From Abyssalbus ytuae (GTDB taxonomy: Bacteria; Bacteroidota; Bacteroidia; Flavobacteriales; Flavobacteriaceae): 64,000 nt of DNA. The number at the start of each line of letters is the position of its first letter. The first letter of the stretch is position 1. The notes beneath the pieces are model-generated. The model was not told where the DNA came from and did not search any database. It worked only from the letters and a program-made list of their open reading frames with translations. The stretch is taken from the NCBI RefSeq assembly GCF_022807975.1, contig NZ_CP094358.1, forward strand, positions 186,001 to 250,000, given 5' to 3'. This document shows, piece by piece, positions 27,359-37,096 of the stretch. The position numbers were made by a program, and so were the translations under genes.

Positions 27359-28951
27359 TTAATATCCCGGATTTTGCTGCAGGTTATTATTTGTATTTAA
27401 TTCTTCTAAACCAATGGGAAATAAGGTTGTATGTATTCCTTGTGGCTCATGATTGTACCAGCTTTTTGTCTGATAAACTCCAAATCTTATAAGGTCTGTT
27501 CTTCTTCTTGCTTCTCCTGCAAATTCCCAGGCTAGTTCATCTAAAAACCTTCCGAACGGAACAGGACTTTGGTCACCCGGATTTGCAATGGAACCATCTT
27601 CTGCCAGTGTGCCGTAATTAACTGTAGTATCTCCTTCCAGCTCGGTACCTGTTACTATAGCATCGGTTGGAGTATCAAAAGATCTCATTCTTACTTCAGA
27701 AACCAATTCCGCTGCCTCCGTGCTATTTCCGGTTCGCAACAAACTTTCCGCTTTCATCATTAAAACATCGGTATACCTGAAATAGGGAAAATCATTACTC
27801 AGGCTTCCGGTGGCTCCTGTTTCAACACTGTATTTATTACACCTGAACCCGTCTGTTGCATCACAACCATAAATACCTGGCATTTCTTTTCTAAGTGTAA
27901 ACAGTACCTCACCGGTATCGGCATCTAACTGATCTCCCATTAACCAGGTGTTTTCCAATCTGTGATCTCCTTCCTGGTAACTATCAATAATTTGCGGATT
28001 ACAACTTGAGCCTCCCCATGGCTGGGCTTGCATATTAAAAACATCTCTGTGGCTTGGTAACAGCATTTTCATATGTTGGTTCCATCCTGTAGCATAGATA
28101 TAATCATAGGGAACAGAAAATACAATTTCCGGGGAAGTTTGATTTTCGGTAGTAAAAATATTACTATAACTGGGATCGAGGGTATAGTTGCCTGAATTGA
28201 TAATCTGATTACAGGCCTCAATACAATTTTCCCATTGTGCAGTACCGATGTATACTTCTGCATTCAGATAAATTCTTGCCAGCAACTGATAAGCTCCCCA
28301 TTTGGTTAACCTGCCATAAGTACGTTGATCTACTGTTTCTGATAATTCAGGAATTACTTCCGTTAATTCGGAGATTATAAATTCATAGACCTCACTTCTT
28401 GATTTTTGTTGTGGGATTTCATCACTAAAATCTGTTAAAACAGGTACGTTGCCATGTGTATCCAGAAGAATGGAATAGTATAAAGCTCTTACTGCCCGCA
28501 TTTCTGCAATCACTGAATTTGCCTGTTCCCCGGTAACAGGTAAAGCCCCGGATTCTATCTGAGCTACCACCCGATTACTGTTATTAATACCATTAAAGCA
28601 TGTTAACCAGGTATTCCTTGGTTGCCATTGTGTTTCATTCCAGGTATGAAAGTGCATTCTTTTATAAGTTCCCCCATCATCCCAGCCATTAGGCCTGGTA
28701 GGGGTTACAAATATATCGGCTGGTTCCTCCTGCAAATCGAATAATCCTTGCCAACTCATGATATACCTGAGAGGAGTATATGCAGAAGCCGACGATGCAA
28801 TAATATCTTCTTCGGCAGGAATAAAAGAGTCTTCGGTTATCTCGGAATATACTTCTTCTTCCAGATTAATACAGCTATTTAAAGAAGTTATTATGATTCC
28901 CAGTAAGAGAATTAAACCTGTACGTATATATTTAGTATAAAACATTTTCAT
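27359..28951 (-). CDS. SusD/RagB family nutrient-binding outer-membrane lipoprotein
   Basis: The 530-residue protein has a lipoprotein signal (GIIITSLNSC, Cys27) followed by a short acidic stretch, the usual surface-export context in Bacteroidota. SusD marks include NRVVAQIESG, VIAEMRAVRALYYSILLDTHGNVPVL, GRLTKWGAYQLLARIYLNAEVY, and the C-terminal RFLDELAWEFAGEARRRTDLIRFG and GIHTTLFPIGLEELNTNNNLQQNPGY. It forms the lid of the SusC transporter and binds the ligand at the cell surface. The gene follows susC by 11 bases. Confidence 0.96.
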   Translation of the reverse strand: MKMFYTKYIRTGLILLLGIIITSLNSCINLEEEVYSEITEDSFIPAEEDIIASSASAYTPLRYIMSWQGLFDLQEEPADIFVTPTRPNGWDDGGTYKRMHFHTWNETQWQPRNTWLTCFNGINNSNRVVAQIESGALPVTGEQANSVIAEMRAVRALYYSILLDTHGNVPVLTDFSDEIPQQKSRSEVYEFIISELTEVIPELSETVDQRTYGRLTKWGAYQLLARIYLNAEVYIGTAQWENCIEACNQIINSGNYTLDPSYSNIFTTENQTSPEIVFSVPYDYIYATGWNQHMKMLLPSHRDVFNMQAQPWGGSSCNPQIIDSYQEGDHRLENTWLMGDQLDADTGEVLFTLRKEMPGIYGCDATDGFRCNKYSVETGATGSLSNDFPYFRYTDVLMMKAESLLRTGNSTEAAELVSEVRMRSFDTPTDAIVTGTELEGDTTVNYGTLAEDGSIANPGDQSPVPFGRFLDELAWEFAGEARRRTDLIRFGVYQTKSWYNHEPQGIHTTLFPIGLEELNTNNNLQQNPGY

Positions 28952-28962
28952 AATTAATTTTT

Positions 28963-31962
28963 TTAAAAAGTTACGTTTACTCCAAGGGTAAATGATCTGG
29001 TAGTTGGATATTTATCCCTGTCATCGACACCAGGAGCAAGGCCGATACGGTTAACTTCGGGATCAATACCTTTATATCCTGTTATTGTCATAAGATTAAG
29101 GCCTGTAGCATATAATCTTAAATTCTGCACAAAATCAATATTCTCGGTATTAAATGTGTAACCTAAAGTAATATTGTCTATTTTCCAGAAATCACCATCT
29201 TCCAGGTAATAGCTTACAAAGCGTTGTACATCATTTAAAACTGCTTTTCCGTAAACTTTATCAAATGCTGAATCCAGCACATTATAACTAACAGTAGGGT
29301 TTTCATAAAACATTCGTTGTGAATTAAGTATCTGGTAACCAAATGCTCCTCTCATATTCACGTTTAAATCCCAGTTTTTAAATCGGAATGTATTATTCCA
29401 GCTTAAATAATGCTTTGGTAAACCGTTCCCTAAAATTTGCCTGTCTGCGGAGGCATCAGCTTCGGTTGCCGGGACAATTTCACCATCGGGGGTTTCAATC
29501 AGCCAAATTCCATCTTCTGTAATATCAACACTTTTTAATCCGAAAAAATTCCCGATACTTTCTCCCACCTTTACTATATGACTTTCAATCTGAATAGGCT
29601 CACCTACATATCCGGCATAAAAGAAATCATTTGTAGTTTCAAACTGATCGTTTGATATAGAAAGTAATTTATTTCGGTTAGTAGAATAGGTTACATTTCC
29701 ACTCCATTCAAAATCCTGTGTTTGTACCGGCACAAAATTTATTAATGCTTCAACACCTTCATTTTTAAGCCTGGCTACGTTTGCTGTTATATATCTGTAT
29801 AAATAGGGCGGCGAGGGTACCTGGTAATCATAAAGTGCATCTTTGGTTGTTCTGTTATAATAATCAAAAGTTCCTTCTAGCCTTCCTCCAAAAAAGCTAA
29901 AATCTATACCTGCGTTAAATTCTTCTTTTTTCTCCCAGCGCAAGTCGGGATTTGCATTTCTTACAGGAATAAGCTCCCTTATCCAATTATCATTATACAA
30001 AAAATAATCAGCATAGTTTACACTACTTAATGACTGATAGGAACTCCCTGCATTAATCCCTGTTACCCCAAAACCTGCTCTTAATTTCAGATTATCTATC
30101 CAGGAAGTATTGCTTAAAAAATTCTCTTTATTAATTCTCCATCCTACCGAAACCCCTGGAAAATCACCCCATTTGTTATCCTTTCCGAATCTGGAGGAAC
30201 CTTCATGCCTTATACTTGCCATTAGTAAATATTTATCAGCATAATTATATGTCAGGCGGGAAAAAAAGGCTATTAATTTGTCCGAGTTTTTATAACTCCC
30301 CATTCCGGCTTGTCCCAAGGGTAAGCCTTGGCCTACTCCTATATTATTATAGGTATAAGCATCGGTCGGGAAATTTCGGTTTGTAGTATAAAAGCCTTCA
30401 TCTGTATTATCCTCATAGTTATAACCACTTAAAAGGGTGAATTTGTGATCACCTAATTCCTTTTCATAATCCATGGTTAATTGACCATAGTTCCCTACAT
30501 AATCATCTGTTCCCCGGGATGCATATCCTTCTATACCATTTTTAGTAGTTGAAACATGATTTTTAGTTTGATAAAAACCCCTGATATTATAATTGCCTTT
30601 CCTGGTATATAGCCCTTTTATGATAAGGTCATCAATAATTTCGTAGCTTAAACTTCCTGTAAACCTTAAATTCCGGTACCGGTTTTCTCCTATTGTTTCT
30701 TCCAGATAGCCTACCGGGTTATCATAAAAATATATATCGCGTTCAAACCAGGTTCCATCTTCATTTCTAACCGGTTCTGTAGGATTTCGTATCAGCGCCT
30801 GCCGGTATACATAGGGATCAAAACTATAACCATCACCACCGGTAAAAAATTCCTGTTCGCTTGCAATAATGTTAAAATTAGACTTTAGTTTATCATCAAA
30901 CATATTATGATTTACGTCGATCCTGGCAGTATATCGTTTGTTATCGGTTTTCATGAAGATTCCCTCATTATTACGGTAATTTAAGGAAGCTGTTAAGTTT
31001 GTTGTTTTATTTCCTCCTCTAAAAAGAATATTATGAACCGTACTTACTGCCTTCCTGGTAATTTCATCCAGCCAGTCCGTATTTGCTCCAAAATCTTCCA
31101 CATTGGCACCATTGAATGTGTAACCTTCCGCAAGTTTCTCCCTTAATTCTGAAGCATTTAAAAAATTCATGCGATCTTTAATTTCAGAAAAGGTAACATA
31201 GCCATTATAATCTATGGTAGGAACTGTCTCCAGCCCCGCACCTTTTGTGGTAATAATTATTACCCCATTTGTTCCCCTTGTACCATAAATAGCTGTAGCT
31301 GACCCGTCTTTTAAAACATCAATAGAGGCTATATCCTCCGGTGCAATAGTTTGTAAATTTCCCGGAATGCCATCAATCAGGATTAATGGAGCTGAACTTC
31401 CGGTAATTGAAGATATTCCACGTAGCATAATCTGTGCCCCCTCCGTTGGATCGCCTGAAGGAGTTGAAACCGATAATCCGGCAACTTTACCCTGAATTAA
31501 CTGAGCTGCATCATTGATATTTCCCTGGATGAAATCATCAGATTTTACAGTGGCAACAGCGCTTGTTACATCTGCTCTTTTCTGAGTACCATACCCAATT
31601 ACAACTACTTCATTCAGAGCTTGGAGATCTTCTTTTAAAACAATATTAAATACAGTTTTATCCGAAGTACTTACTTCCTGTGTTTGATATCCTATAAAGG
31701 AAAAAATCAAGACCGTATTTTCTGAAATAAGGTTTAACTGAAAGTTACCATCAAAATCGGTTGCAGTACCATTCTGGGTGTCTTTTTCCTTTACTGACAC
31801 ACCCGTCATTGGAACTCCTCCCTCATCTACAACTGTTCCGCTAACCTGGAACTGTGCAAAGGATAAATGCGAAACTAAAAAAAACAAAAGTATGGCCAAG
31901 CTCCACTTACCAGAACTATACTTTTTTCGCACACAATAGCTTAATTCTTTAAACATAATCAT
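28963..31962 (-). CDS. SusC/RagA family TonB-linked outer-membrane transporter
   Basis: The 999-residue protein has a signal peptide ending HLSFAQ, a carboxypeptidase-regulatory-like beta domain (about 38-115: VSGTVVDEGGVPMTGVSVKE), the TonB/plug region (NEVVVIGYGTQKRADVTSAV, then GVIIITTKG) and a C-terminal 22-strand barrel ending SFTLGVNVTF. No STN domain is present. It imports oligomers in a TonB-dependent way with SusD. The start at 31962 or the ATG two codons later both fit. The upstream gap holds paired inverted repeats. Substrate is inferred from neighbours: glycosylated hydroxyproline-rich peptides. Confidence 0.96.
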   Translation of the reverse strand: MIMFKELSYCVRKKYSSGKWSLAILLFFLVSHLSFAQFQVSGTVVDEGGVPMTGVSVKEKDTQNGTATDFDGNFQLNLISENTVLIFSFIGYQTQEVSTSDKTVFNIVLKEDLQALNEVVVIGYGTQKRADVTSAVATVKSDDFIQGNINDAAQLIQGKVAGLSVSTPSGDPTEGAQIMLRGISSITGSSAPLILIDGIPGNLQTIAPEDIASIDVLKDGSATAIYGTRGTNGVIIITTKGAGLETVPTIDYNGYVTFSEIKDRMNFLNASELREKLAEGYTFNGANVEDFGANTDWLDEITRKAVSTVHNILFRGGNKTTNLTASLNYRNNEGIFMKTDNKRYTARIDVNHNMFDDKLKSNFNIIASEQEFFTGGDGYSFDPYVYRQALIRNPTEPVRNEDGTWFERDIYFYDNPVGYLEETIGENRYRNLRFTGSLSYEIIDDLIIKGLYTRKGNYNIRGFYQTKNHVSTTKNGIEGYASRGTDDYVGNYGQLTMDYEKELGDHKFTLLSGYNYEDNTDEGFYTTNRNFPTDAYTYNNIGVGQGLPLGQAGMGSYKNSDKLIAFFSRLTYNYADKYLLMASIRHEGSSRFGKDNKWGDFPGVSVGWRINKENFLSNTSWIDNLKLRAGFGVTGINAGSSYQSLSSVNYADYFLYNDNWIRELIPVRNANPDLRWEKKEEFNAGIDFSFFGGRLEGTFDYYNRTTKDALYDYQVPSPPYLYRYITANVARLKNEGVEALINFVPVQTQDFEWSGNVTYSTNRNKLLSISNDQFETTNDFFYAGYVGEPIQIESHIVKVGESIGNFFGLKSVDITEDGIWLIETPDGEIVPATEADASADRQILGNGLPKHYLSWNNTFRFKNWDLNVNMRGAFGYQILNSQRMFYENPTVSYNVLDSAFDKVYGKAVLNDVQRFVSYYLEDGDFWKIDNITLGYTFNTENIDFVQNLRLYATGLNLMTITGYKGIDPEVNRIGLAPGVDDRDKYPTTRSFTLGVNVTF

Positions 31963-31979
31963 AAGTTTTATGAGATTTA

Positions 31980-32023
31980 CTGATTTTTAATCAGTTTTAA
32001 AGCCAAAACCGATTAAAACTGAT
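31980..32023. promoter_or_regulatory. Inverted-repeat cluster upstream of susC (candidate operator)
   Basis: ATCAGTTTTAA (31990-32000) and its exact complement TTAAAACTGAT (32013-32023) are separated by 12 bases; an additional small palindrome CTGATT-TTT-AATCAG overlaps at 31980-31994. The cluster lies 18-61 bases before the susC start, where a regulator or 5' leader structure would act. Confidence 0.5.
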
Positions 32024-32200
32024 AAAGTAAACTTACAATTAGCTTTAAGAAATTTTTATGAAAATGTTATCTAGAAGTGATACTATCTTATCTTTATTAT
32101 TAACATATTTAAGTTTAACAGGAAAAAATAACATTATATTGTAGTACTATAACATTGATTATAAAGAGATTTTAGATTTAAAAACATCATAGGAAAAAAA

Positions 32201-33439
32201 TCAGAACCTTTCAACCTTAAAAGGTTCTAAAGAAACAGAAGTTTTTTGCTTCCCAATAACTTCGGTAATAAGCTTCCCTGTAACAGGTCCTAAACTCCAC
32301 CCCATCATGGCATGCCCTGCAGCGATATTAAGATTCTTAAATTTTGAAGACTTCCCTATAAAGGGCAAACCATCAGGAGAAATAGGCCTTAATCCACATG
32401 TGGCCGACTGTTTTTCCTGTGAAGTAAATGACAGATCAGTGTAATAATCGGAAGCTGCTTTGGCAATAGCACTTACCCTGTTAGTGAAAATATGCGAATT
32501 ATCACCGGAGAATTCCATAGTACCTGCAAATCTGGTAAACCCCTTCATAGGGGTTACAGCAACTTTTGCTTCGGTTAAAATAGCTGGTAATTTAATATCA
32601 GTTTGCCGTACAATGTTAATGCTGTAACCTTTACCCGGCTGAATTGGTATATTTAATCCCAATTGTTTGACCAAACCAAAAGTCCAGGTACCTGCAGCCA
32701 GAAGAAATTCATCTGCTTCTATAGTATCAGAAACTGTTTTAAGAGATTTAATGATTTTGCCATCTGTTTCAAAACCATCAACATGTTCTCCTAAAATAAA
32801 CCGTACCCCGTTTTGTTGAAGCCATGTTTTCAAATTTTTCATGAATAATTCCGGGGTACTATGGGCATCACATTCATAGTGGACTCCACCTAATACGTCA
32901 TCTTTAAATTTAGGTTCTGTTTTATGAAGAATTTCTTTATCTAAAACCGAAACTTCCAGGCCTAATTCTTTTCCCTTTTCAGCTAATTTAAGTTCATGAT
33001 CCTGATTTTTAGCAGTTTTATAAACCATTAAAAGTCCTTTTCTCTCCAAGTGAAATTCAAAATCAAGAGAGTCTAACATTTCAGTATATAAATCACGGCT
33101 TTTAATGTTCAGCTCTTTTAAAACCGGTATGGCTCTTTCCACTTTTTTCCTTGTGGAAGATTTTTTAAAATACCACGCCCATTTGAAGAAATCCATATCC
33201 CAACGTGGTTTTATGTAAAACGGACTGGAATTATTAAACATCCATTTTATTCCCTGATTGATCATACCGGGCTCAGCAATGGGTACAAAATGACTTGGTG
33301 TTATATAACCGGCATTAATAAAAGAAGCTCCCTCTGTAATTGTTCCTTTATCAATAACCGTAACCTTAAAACCTTCTTTGAGTAAGTAATAAGCTGAACA
33401 TAATCCGATAATTCCTCCACCGATAACTGAAACTTTCAT
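32201..33439 (-). CDS. FAD-dependent D-amino-acid (D-hydroxyproline) oxidoreductase, DadA-like
   Basis: The 412-residue protein begins with an FAD dinucleotide motif VSVIGGGIIGLCSAYYLL and continues with the DAO fold: EGASFINAGYITPSHFVP, PGKGYSINIV, the C-terminal GLRPISPDGLPFIGKS and NIAAGHAMMGWSLGP. Related enzymes oxidise cis-4-hydroxy-D-proline to pyrroline-4-hydroxy-2-carboxylate. It is the fourth gene of a tight operon with the 4-hydroxyproline epimerase 10 bases upstream, which makes D-hydroxyproline the most likely substrate. No signal peptide; probably cytoplasmic or inner-membrane associated. Confidence 0.9.
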   Translation of the reverse strand: MKVSVIGGGIIGLCSAYYLLKEGFKVTVIDKGTITEGASFINAGYITPSHFVPIAEPGMINQGIKWMFNNSSPFYIKPRWDMDFFKWAWYFKKSSTRKKVERAIPVLKELNIKSRDLYTEMLDSLDFEFHLERKGLLMVYKTAKNQDHELKLAEKGKELGLEVSVLDKEILHKTEPKFKDDVLGGVHYECDAHSTPELFMKNLKTWLQQNGVRFILGEHVDGFETDGKIIKSLKTVSDTIEADEFLLAAGTWTFGLVKQLGLNIPIQPGKGYSINIVRQTDIKLPAILTEAKVAVTPMKGFTRFAGTMEFSGDNSHIFTNRVSAIAKAASDYYTDLSFTSQEKQSATCGLRPISPDGLPFIGKSSKFKNLNIAAGHAMMGWSLGPVTGKLITEVIGKQKTSVSLEPFKVERF

Positions 33440-33449
33440 AATTTAAATT

Positions 33450-34451
33450 TTATAACACCTGAAATCCGTGGGCATAAGGATCTTCATCATCAATCACTAT
33501 GTTGTTATAACCAGTAACCATAGCCCAGCCTTCAATACCCGGGATAATCGCTTTCTTACCGGCAATCTCTGTTTCCTCCTCTATACTGCCAATAAATTTG
33601 CTGCCAATTATACTTTCGTGAATAAACAGATCGCCTTTTTTTAATTTGCCCTTTGCATACCACTGGGCCATTCTGGCTGATGTGCCGGTACCACAGGGGG
33701 AACGGTCAATTGCTTTATCTCCATAAAATACGGCATTTCTTGCAGTGGAATTTTCATCTATTACAGCCCCCGTCCACAAAATATGACTCAATCCGTTAAT
33801 TGTAGGATTCTCCGGATGCACAAATTTATGGGCTGCATTCAGATTGCTTCTTAATTCGCGGCCCCAGGCTATCAATTCATTAACCTGATAATGCTCCAAT
33901 CCTTTAAAATTCTTTTGAACTTCAACAATAGCATAGAAATTTCCGCCGTAAGATACATCTACTTTCAATTCACCTAAACCAGTACAATAGGTAATAATAT
34001 CCTCTTTATCAAGATAAGATTTGATATTGACTATTTTAACTGATTTTACCTTTTTTCCTTCCTGGGTATAACTTACCTTCACCAAACCGGCAGGGGTTTC
34101 CAGACGCAAGGTCCCTGCAGTTTTTGGTAATACCAAACCTTCTTCTATAGCAACGGTTACCGTACCAATGGTACCATGACCACACATGGGCAGACAGCCA
34201 CTGGTTTCAATAAACAGAATTCCGCAGTCATTTTGAGGATCGGATGGCGGAAATAAAATACTTCCGCTCATCATATCATGTCCCCGGGGTTCAAACATCA
34301 GACCACGACGAATCCAATCATAATCTTTTAGAAAATTTTGCCGTTTTTCACTCATGTCCGCCCCTTCAATAAAAGGACTTCCACCGGCTACTACCCTAAC
34401 CGGATTTCCACAAGTGTGGGCGTCAACACAAAAAAAGGCTTTTCTTGCCAT
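33450..34451 (-). CDS. 4-hydroxyproline 2-epimerase (proline racemase family)
   Basis: The 333-residue enzyme interconverts trans-4-hydroxy-L-proline and cis-4-hydroxy-D-proline. Both catalytic cysteines are present: C90 in LPMCGHGTIG and C253 in DRSPCGTGTSA, which separates it from the Thr-containing trans-3-hydroxyproline dehydratases. Length and the opening DAHTCGNPVRVV are standard for the family. It lies 6 bases downstream of the aldehyde dehydrogenase and 10 upstream of the D-amino-acid oxidoreductase. Proline racemase activity is unlikely given the neighbours. Confidence 0.92.
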   Translation of the reverse strand: MARKAFFCVDAHTCGNPVRVVAGGSPFIEGADMSEKRQNFLKDYDWIRRGLMFEPRGHDMMSGSILFPPSDPQNDCGILFIETSGCLPMCGHGTIGTVTVAIEEGLVLPKTAGTLRLETPAGLVKVSYTQEGKKVKSVKIVNIKSYLDKEDIITYCTGLGELKVDVSYGGNFYAIVEVQKNFKGLEHYQVNELIAWGRELRSNLNAAHKFVHPENPTINGLSHILWTGAVIDENSTARNAVFYGDKAIDRSPCGTGTSARMAQWYAKGKLKKGDLFIHESIIGSKFIGSIEEETEIAGKKAIIPGIEGWAMVTGYNNIVIDDEDPYAHGFQVL

Positions 34452-34457
34452 AAATAT

Positions 34458-36026
34458 TTATAAACTATCTGTTGTATATTTTCCGTTTATATTTCTTAAA
34501 ATTCCTAATGAATTTTCATTTTTTAATGCTTCGGGAAGCAATACCTGTGGACAGTCCTGAAACGCAACCGGACGTACCCATCGCTGCACTGCTGTTAATC
34601 CGACAGAAGTAAATTTAGCATTTGAAGTTGCCGGGTATGGTCCGCCATGCATCATAGCGGCACAAACTTCGACCCCGGTTGGCACTCCATTAAAAATAAT
34701 ACGGCCAACGGTTTCGGTAAGCGCGTCTATTACCTCTTTATATTCCTTTAATTCTTTTTTCCCGGAATTTAATACAGTCCCCGTGAGCTGCCCTTCCAGT
34801 TGTTGAATAACTTCCTTTAACTGTTCTTTATCCTTACATTTAACCACTACTGAAAAAGGCCCGAAAACCTCCTTATGAAAATTTTTATTCTGAAGGAAAG
34901 CTTCTCCTGAAACGGAAATTATTTCCTGCCTGCCACAATGTGGGTTAAGTTGTCCTCCGAATTTATTCACTGCTGAATAATCCGGTTGAGCTAAAACTTC
35001 AGATTTGGAATTCTCATATTGTTCATGAATTCCCGGGCTAAGCATTACCGTAGGGACAAGCTTGGATATATTTTCACCTAATTTTTGAATAAAATGATTC
35101 AATTCAGTACTGTCTATACCGAGAATTAACCCCGGATTAGTACAAAACTGTCCACATCCCATAGTAATGGAAGCTGCATATTGTTCTGCCCAAAAATCAG
35201 CTTTTTCTTCCAAAGCGGAAGGTAACACCACCACCGGATTAATACTACCCATTTCGGCATACACAGGAATAGGTTCCGGCCTGTTCATAGCTAGTTTCCA
35301 AAGTGCTGTACCTGCTCTATAACTCCCGGTAAAACCTACTGCTTTAATTTCAGGATGTTTTACCAGCCACTCTCCCACTTCTATTCCTTTACTGTTGAGG
35401 TTAGAGAAAACACCATCCGGCATTCCGGTTTTCTTTGCAGCTTTAATTATTGCTTCAGAAACCAATTCTCCTGTCCCTGCGTGTAAAGGATGTGATTTTA
35501 CCACTACAGGCGACCCGGAAGCAAGTGCGCTTGCAGTGTCTCCTCCGGCAGTTGAAAATGCGAAAGGAAAATTACTGGCTCCGAAAACCGCAACAGGGCC
35601 AAAGGGAATCTGCATTCTTCGGATATCAGGTTTCCCTTCGGCTTTATTTATAATCGCTTCTACCCAGGTCCCTTCCTTCAGCATATCGGCAAAAGCTCTT
35701 AACTGACTGGTAGTTCTCGCAAATTCGCCGTTTGCACGGCCTTCCGGTAATCCGGATTCTGTTCTGTATATTTCCTTTAAAAGTTTAGCATTGGATTCCA
35801 GTTCAATAGCAATAGCTTCAAGAAATACAGCTTTTTCAACATCTGTTTTTTTCTTATAACTATAAAATGCTTTGGCTGCTTTTTCTACAGCCCGGTCCAC
35901 TTCATTTATAGTAGCCTCATAGAAAACGGGTTCTGTCTCTTTATTTTCATTCGGATTAAAGGTTTTAAAGGTAATATCCCCTTTATTGGAAAGTTCTTCA
36001 CCTATATAATTTTTTCCTGTAATCAT
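34458..36026 (-). CDS. Alpha-ketoglutarate semialdehyde dehydrogenase (aldehyde dehydrogenase family)
   Basis: The 522-residue aldehyde dehydrogenase carries the catalytic Cys C295 (GCGQFCTNPG) and general base E258 (VYAEMGSINP), a cofactor segment FGASNFPFAFSTAGGDTASA and the substrate-loop KEVFGPFSVVVK. The sequence type is that of the NADP-dependent 2,5-dioxovalerate dehydrogenases. It would finish hydroxyproline breakdown by oxidising alpha-ketoglutaric semialdehyde to alpha-ketoglutarate. It is the second gene of the operon, 19 bases after the deaminase. Confidence 0.92.
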   Translation of the reverse strand: MITGKNYIGEELSNKGDITFKTFNPNENKETEPVFYEATINEVDRAVEKAAKAFYSYKKKTDVEKAVFLEAIAIELESNAKLLKEIYRTESGLPEGRANGEFARTTSQLRAFADMLKEGTWVEAIINKAEGKPDIRRMQIPFGPVAVFGASNFPFAFSTAGGDTASALASGSPVVVKSHPLHAGTGELVSEAIIKAAKKTGMPDGVFSNLNSKGIEVGEWLVKHPEIKAVGFTGSYRAGTALWKLAMNRPEPIPVYAEMGSINPVVVLPSALEEKADFWAEQYAASITMGCGQFCTNPGLILGIDSTELNHFIQKLGENISKLVPTVMLSPGIHEQYENSKSEVLAQPDYSAVNKFGGQLNPHCGRQEIISVSGEAFLQNKNFHKEVFGPFSVVVKCKDKEQLKEVIQQLEGQLTGTVLNSGKKELKEYKEVIDALTETVGRIIFNGVPTGVEVCAAMMHGGPYPATSNAKFTSVGLTAVQRWVRPVAFQDCPQVLLPEALKNENSLGILRNINGKYTTDSL

Positions 36027-36045
36027 ATTTACGCTTTTTCCTGTT

Positions 36046-36963
36046 TTATAAAGATTTGTATTCCCCTAATTGAGGCCTTGTTGCCATGGCACCATCAATA
36101 ATTGCCTGTACTCTTTCTCTTTCAGCTCCACGTAAAGGTAATCTTGGTGCCCTTACATATTCAGAACCCAGGCCTGTAGCTACTTCGGCCAATTTAATAT
36201 TTTGTACTAATTGCGGAGAGATATCCAGTTCCAGTAAAGGCATAAACCAACGGTATATTCGTAAAGCTTCTTTAATATTACCGGATTTTGTCAGTTTGTA
36301 AATAGCCACGGTTTCGGCGGGGTAAGCAGCTACCAACCCGGCTACCCAACCTTCGGCTCCCGCAACCATACTTTCAAAAGCCAGGGTATCTACTCCACAT
36401 AAGATTTTTATCCGATCACCGAACTTGTTTTTCAAACGTGTAACATTACTAATATCCCTGGTAGAGTCTTTCACCGCTTCAATATTATCACATTCAGTCA
36501 GTAATTCTTCAAACATTTCTATGGTTACTTCAATTTTATAATCTACAGGATTATTATAAATAATAATGGGCAATGAAGTACTCTTTGCTATCTCCTTAAA
36601 GTATACTACCGTTTCATAATCGGTTGCTTTATAACGCATGGGCGGTAAAAGCATAAGTCCGTTTGCTCCCCACGCTTTAGCATTTTTTGCCACCTGTATT
36701 GCTTCTTTTGTAGATTGCTCGGCAATGTTCATTATCACCGGTACTCGATGAGCCGTAATCTCCAAAGTTTTTTTAACAAGCGTTTCTTTTTCTGCCGGCG
36801 TAAGTGTACTGGCCTCTCCCAATGTTCCTCCTAAAATAATTCCGCTTACACCTGCTTCTAATTGTGCTTTAATATTTTTTTCAAAGGTTAGTAAATCCAA
36901 CTCATCATTCTCATTGAATTTAGTTGTTATTGCGGGCATAACCCCTTCCCAGTTAATTGTCAT
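36046..36963 (-). CDS. DapA-family lyase, probable pyrroline-4-hydroxy-2-carboxylate deaminase
   Basis: The 305-residue TIM-barrel protein belongs to the dihydrodipicolinate synthase/N-acetylneuraminate lyase family: GGTLGEASTLTPAEKETLV, MLLPPMRYKATD, the Tyr in IIIYNNPVDYKI and the Schiff-base lysine K165 in EAVKDSTRD. In hydroxyproline operons this family supplies the enzyme that deaminates and dehydrates pyrroline-4-hydroxy-2-carboxylate to alpha-ketoglutaric semialdehyde. The genomic position, first in a four-gene unit with all other enzymes of that pathway, makes this assignment stronger than DapA or sialic acid lyase. Confidence 0.88.
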   Translation of the reverse strand: MTINWEGVMPAITTKFNENDELDLLTFEKNIKAQLEAGVSGIILGGTLGEASTLTPAEKETLVKKTLEITAHRVPVIMNIAEQSTKEAIQVAKNAKAWGANGLMLLPPMRYKATDYETVVYFKEIAKSTSLPIIIYNNPVDYKIEVTIEMFEELLTECDNIEAVKDSTRDISNVTRLKNKFGDRIKILCGVDTLAFESMVAGAEGWVAGLVAAYPAETVAIYKLTKSGNIKEALRIYRWFMPLLELDISPQLVQNIKLAEVATGLGSEYVRAPRLPLRGAERERVQAIIDGAMATRPQLGEYKSL

Positions 36964-36979
36964 ATTATAAAGTTTTTAA

Positions 36980-36987
36980 CAAAATTA
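36980..36987 (-). promoter_or_regulatory. Candidate -7 box for the hydroxyproline operon
   Basis: On the minus strand TAATTTTG lies 16 bases before the ATG of the deaminase gene. No matching -33 TTG is visible, so an activator (the divergent AraC protein) may be needed. Confidence 0.38.
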
Positions 36988-37096
36988 AATTGATTAAGGT
37001 TCTTTTAGTTTGTAGTGATTATCCAAACCTGATACGATATTACCATATAAATTGACTTATTGGTATTTTTTTAATAATATTTACAAAAACATAAGT

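Noticed and set aside
36046-36963. DapA proper (lysine synthesis) or N-acetylneuraminate lyase
   Set aside because: The position as first gene of a complete hydroxyproline operon makes the deaminase role more likely; no lysine or sialic acid genes are nearby.
37052-37096. N-terminal extension of the AraC protein from ATG 37052
   Set aside because: The 15 extra residues are aromatic and poorly conserved in type; the internal MKVLPFKIPKP start is the usual one and leaves room for a promoter.
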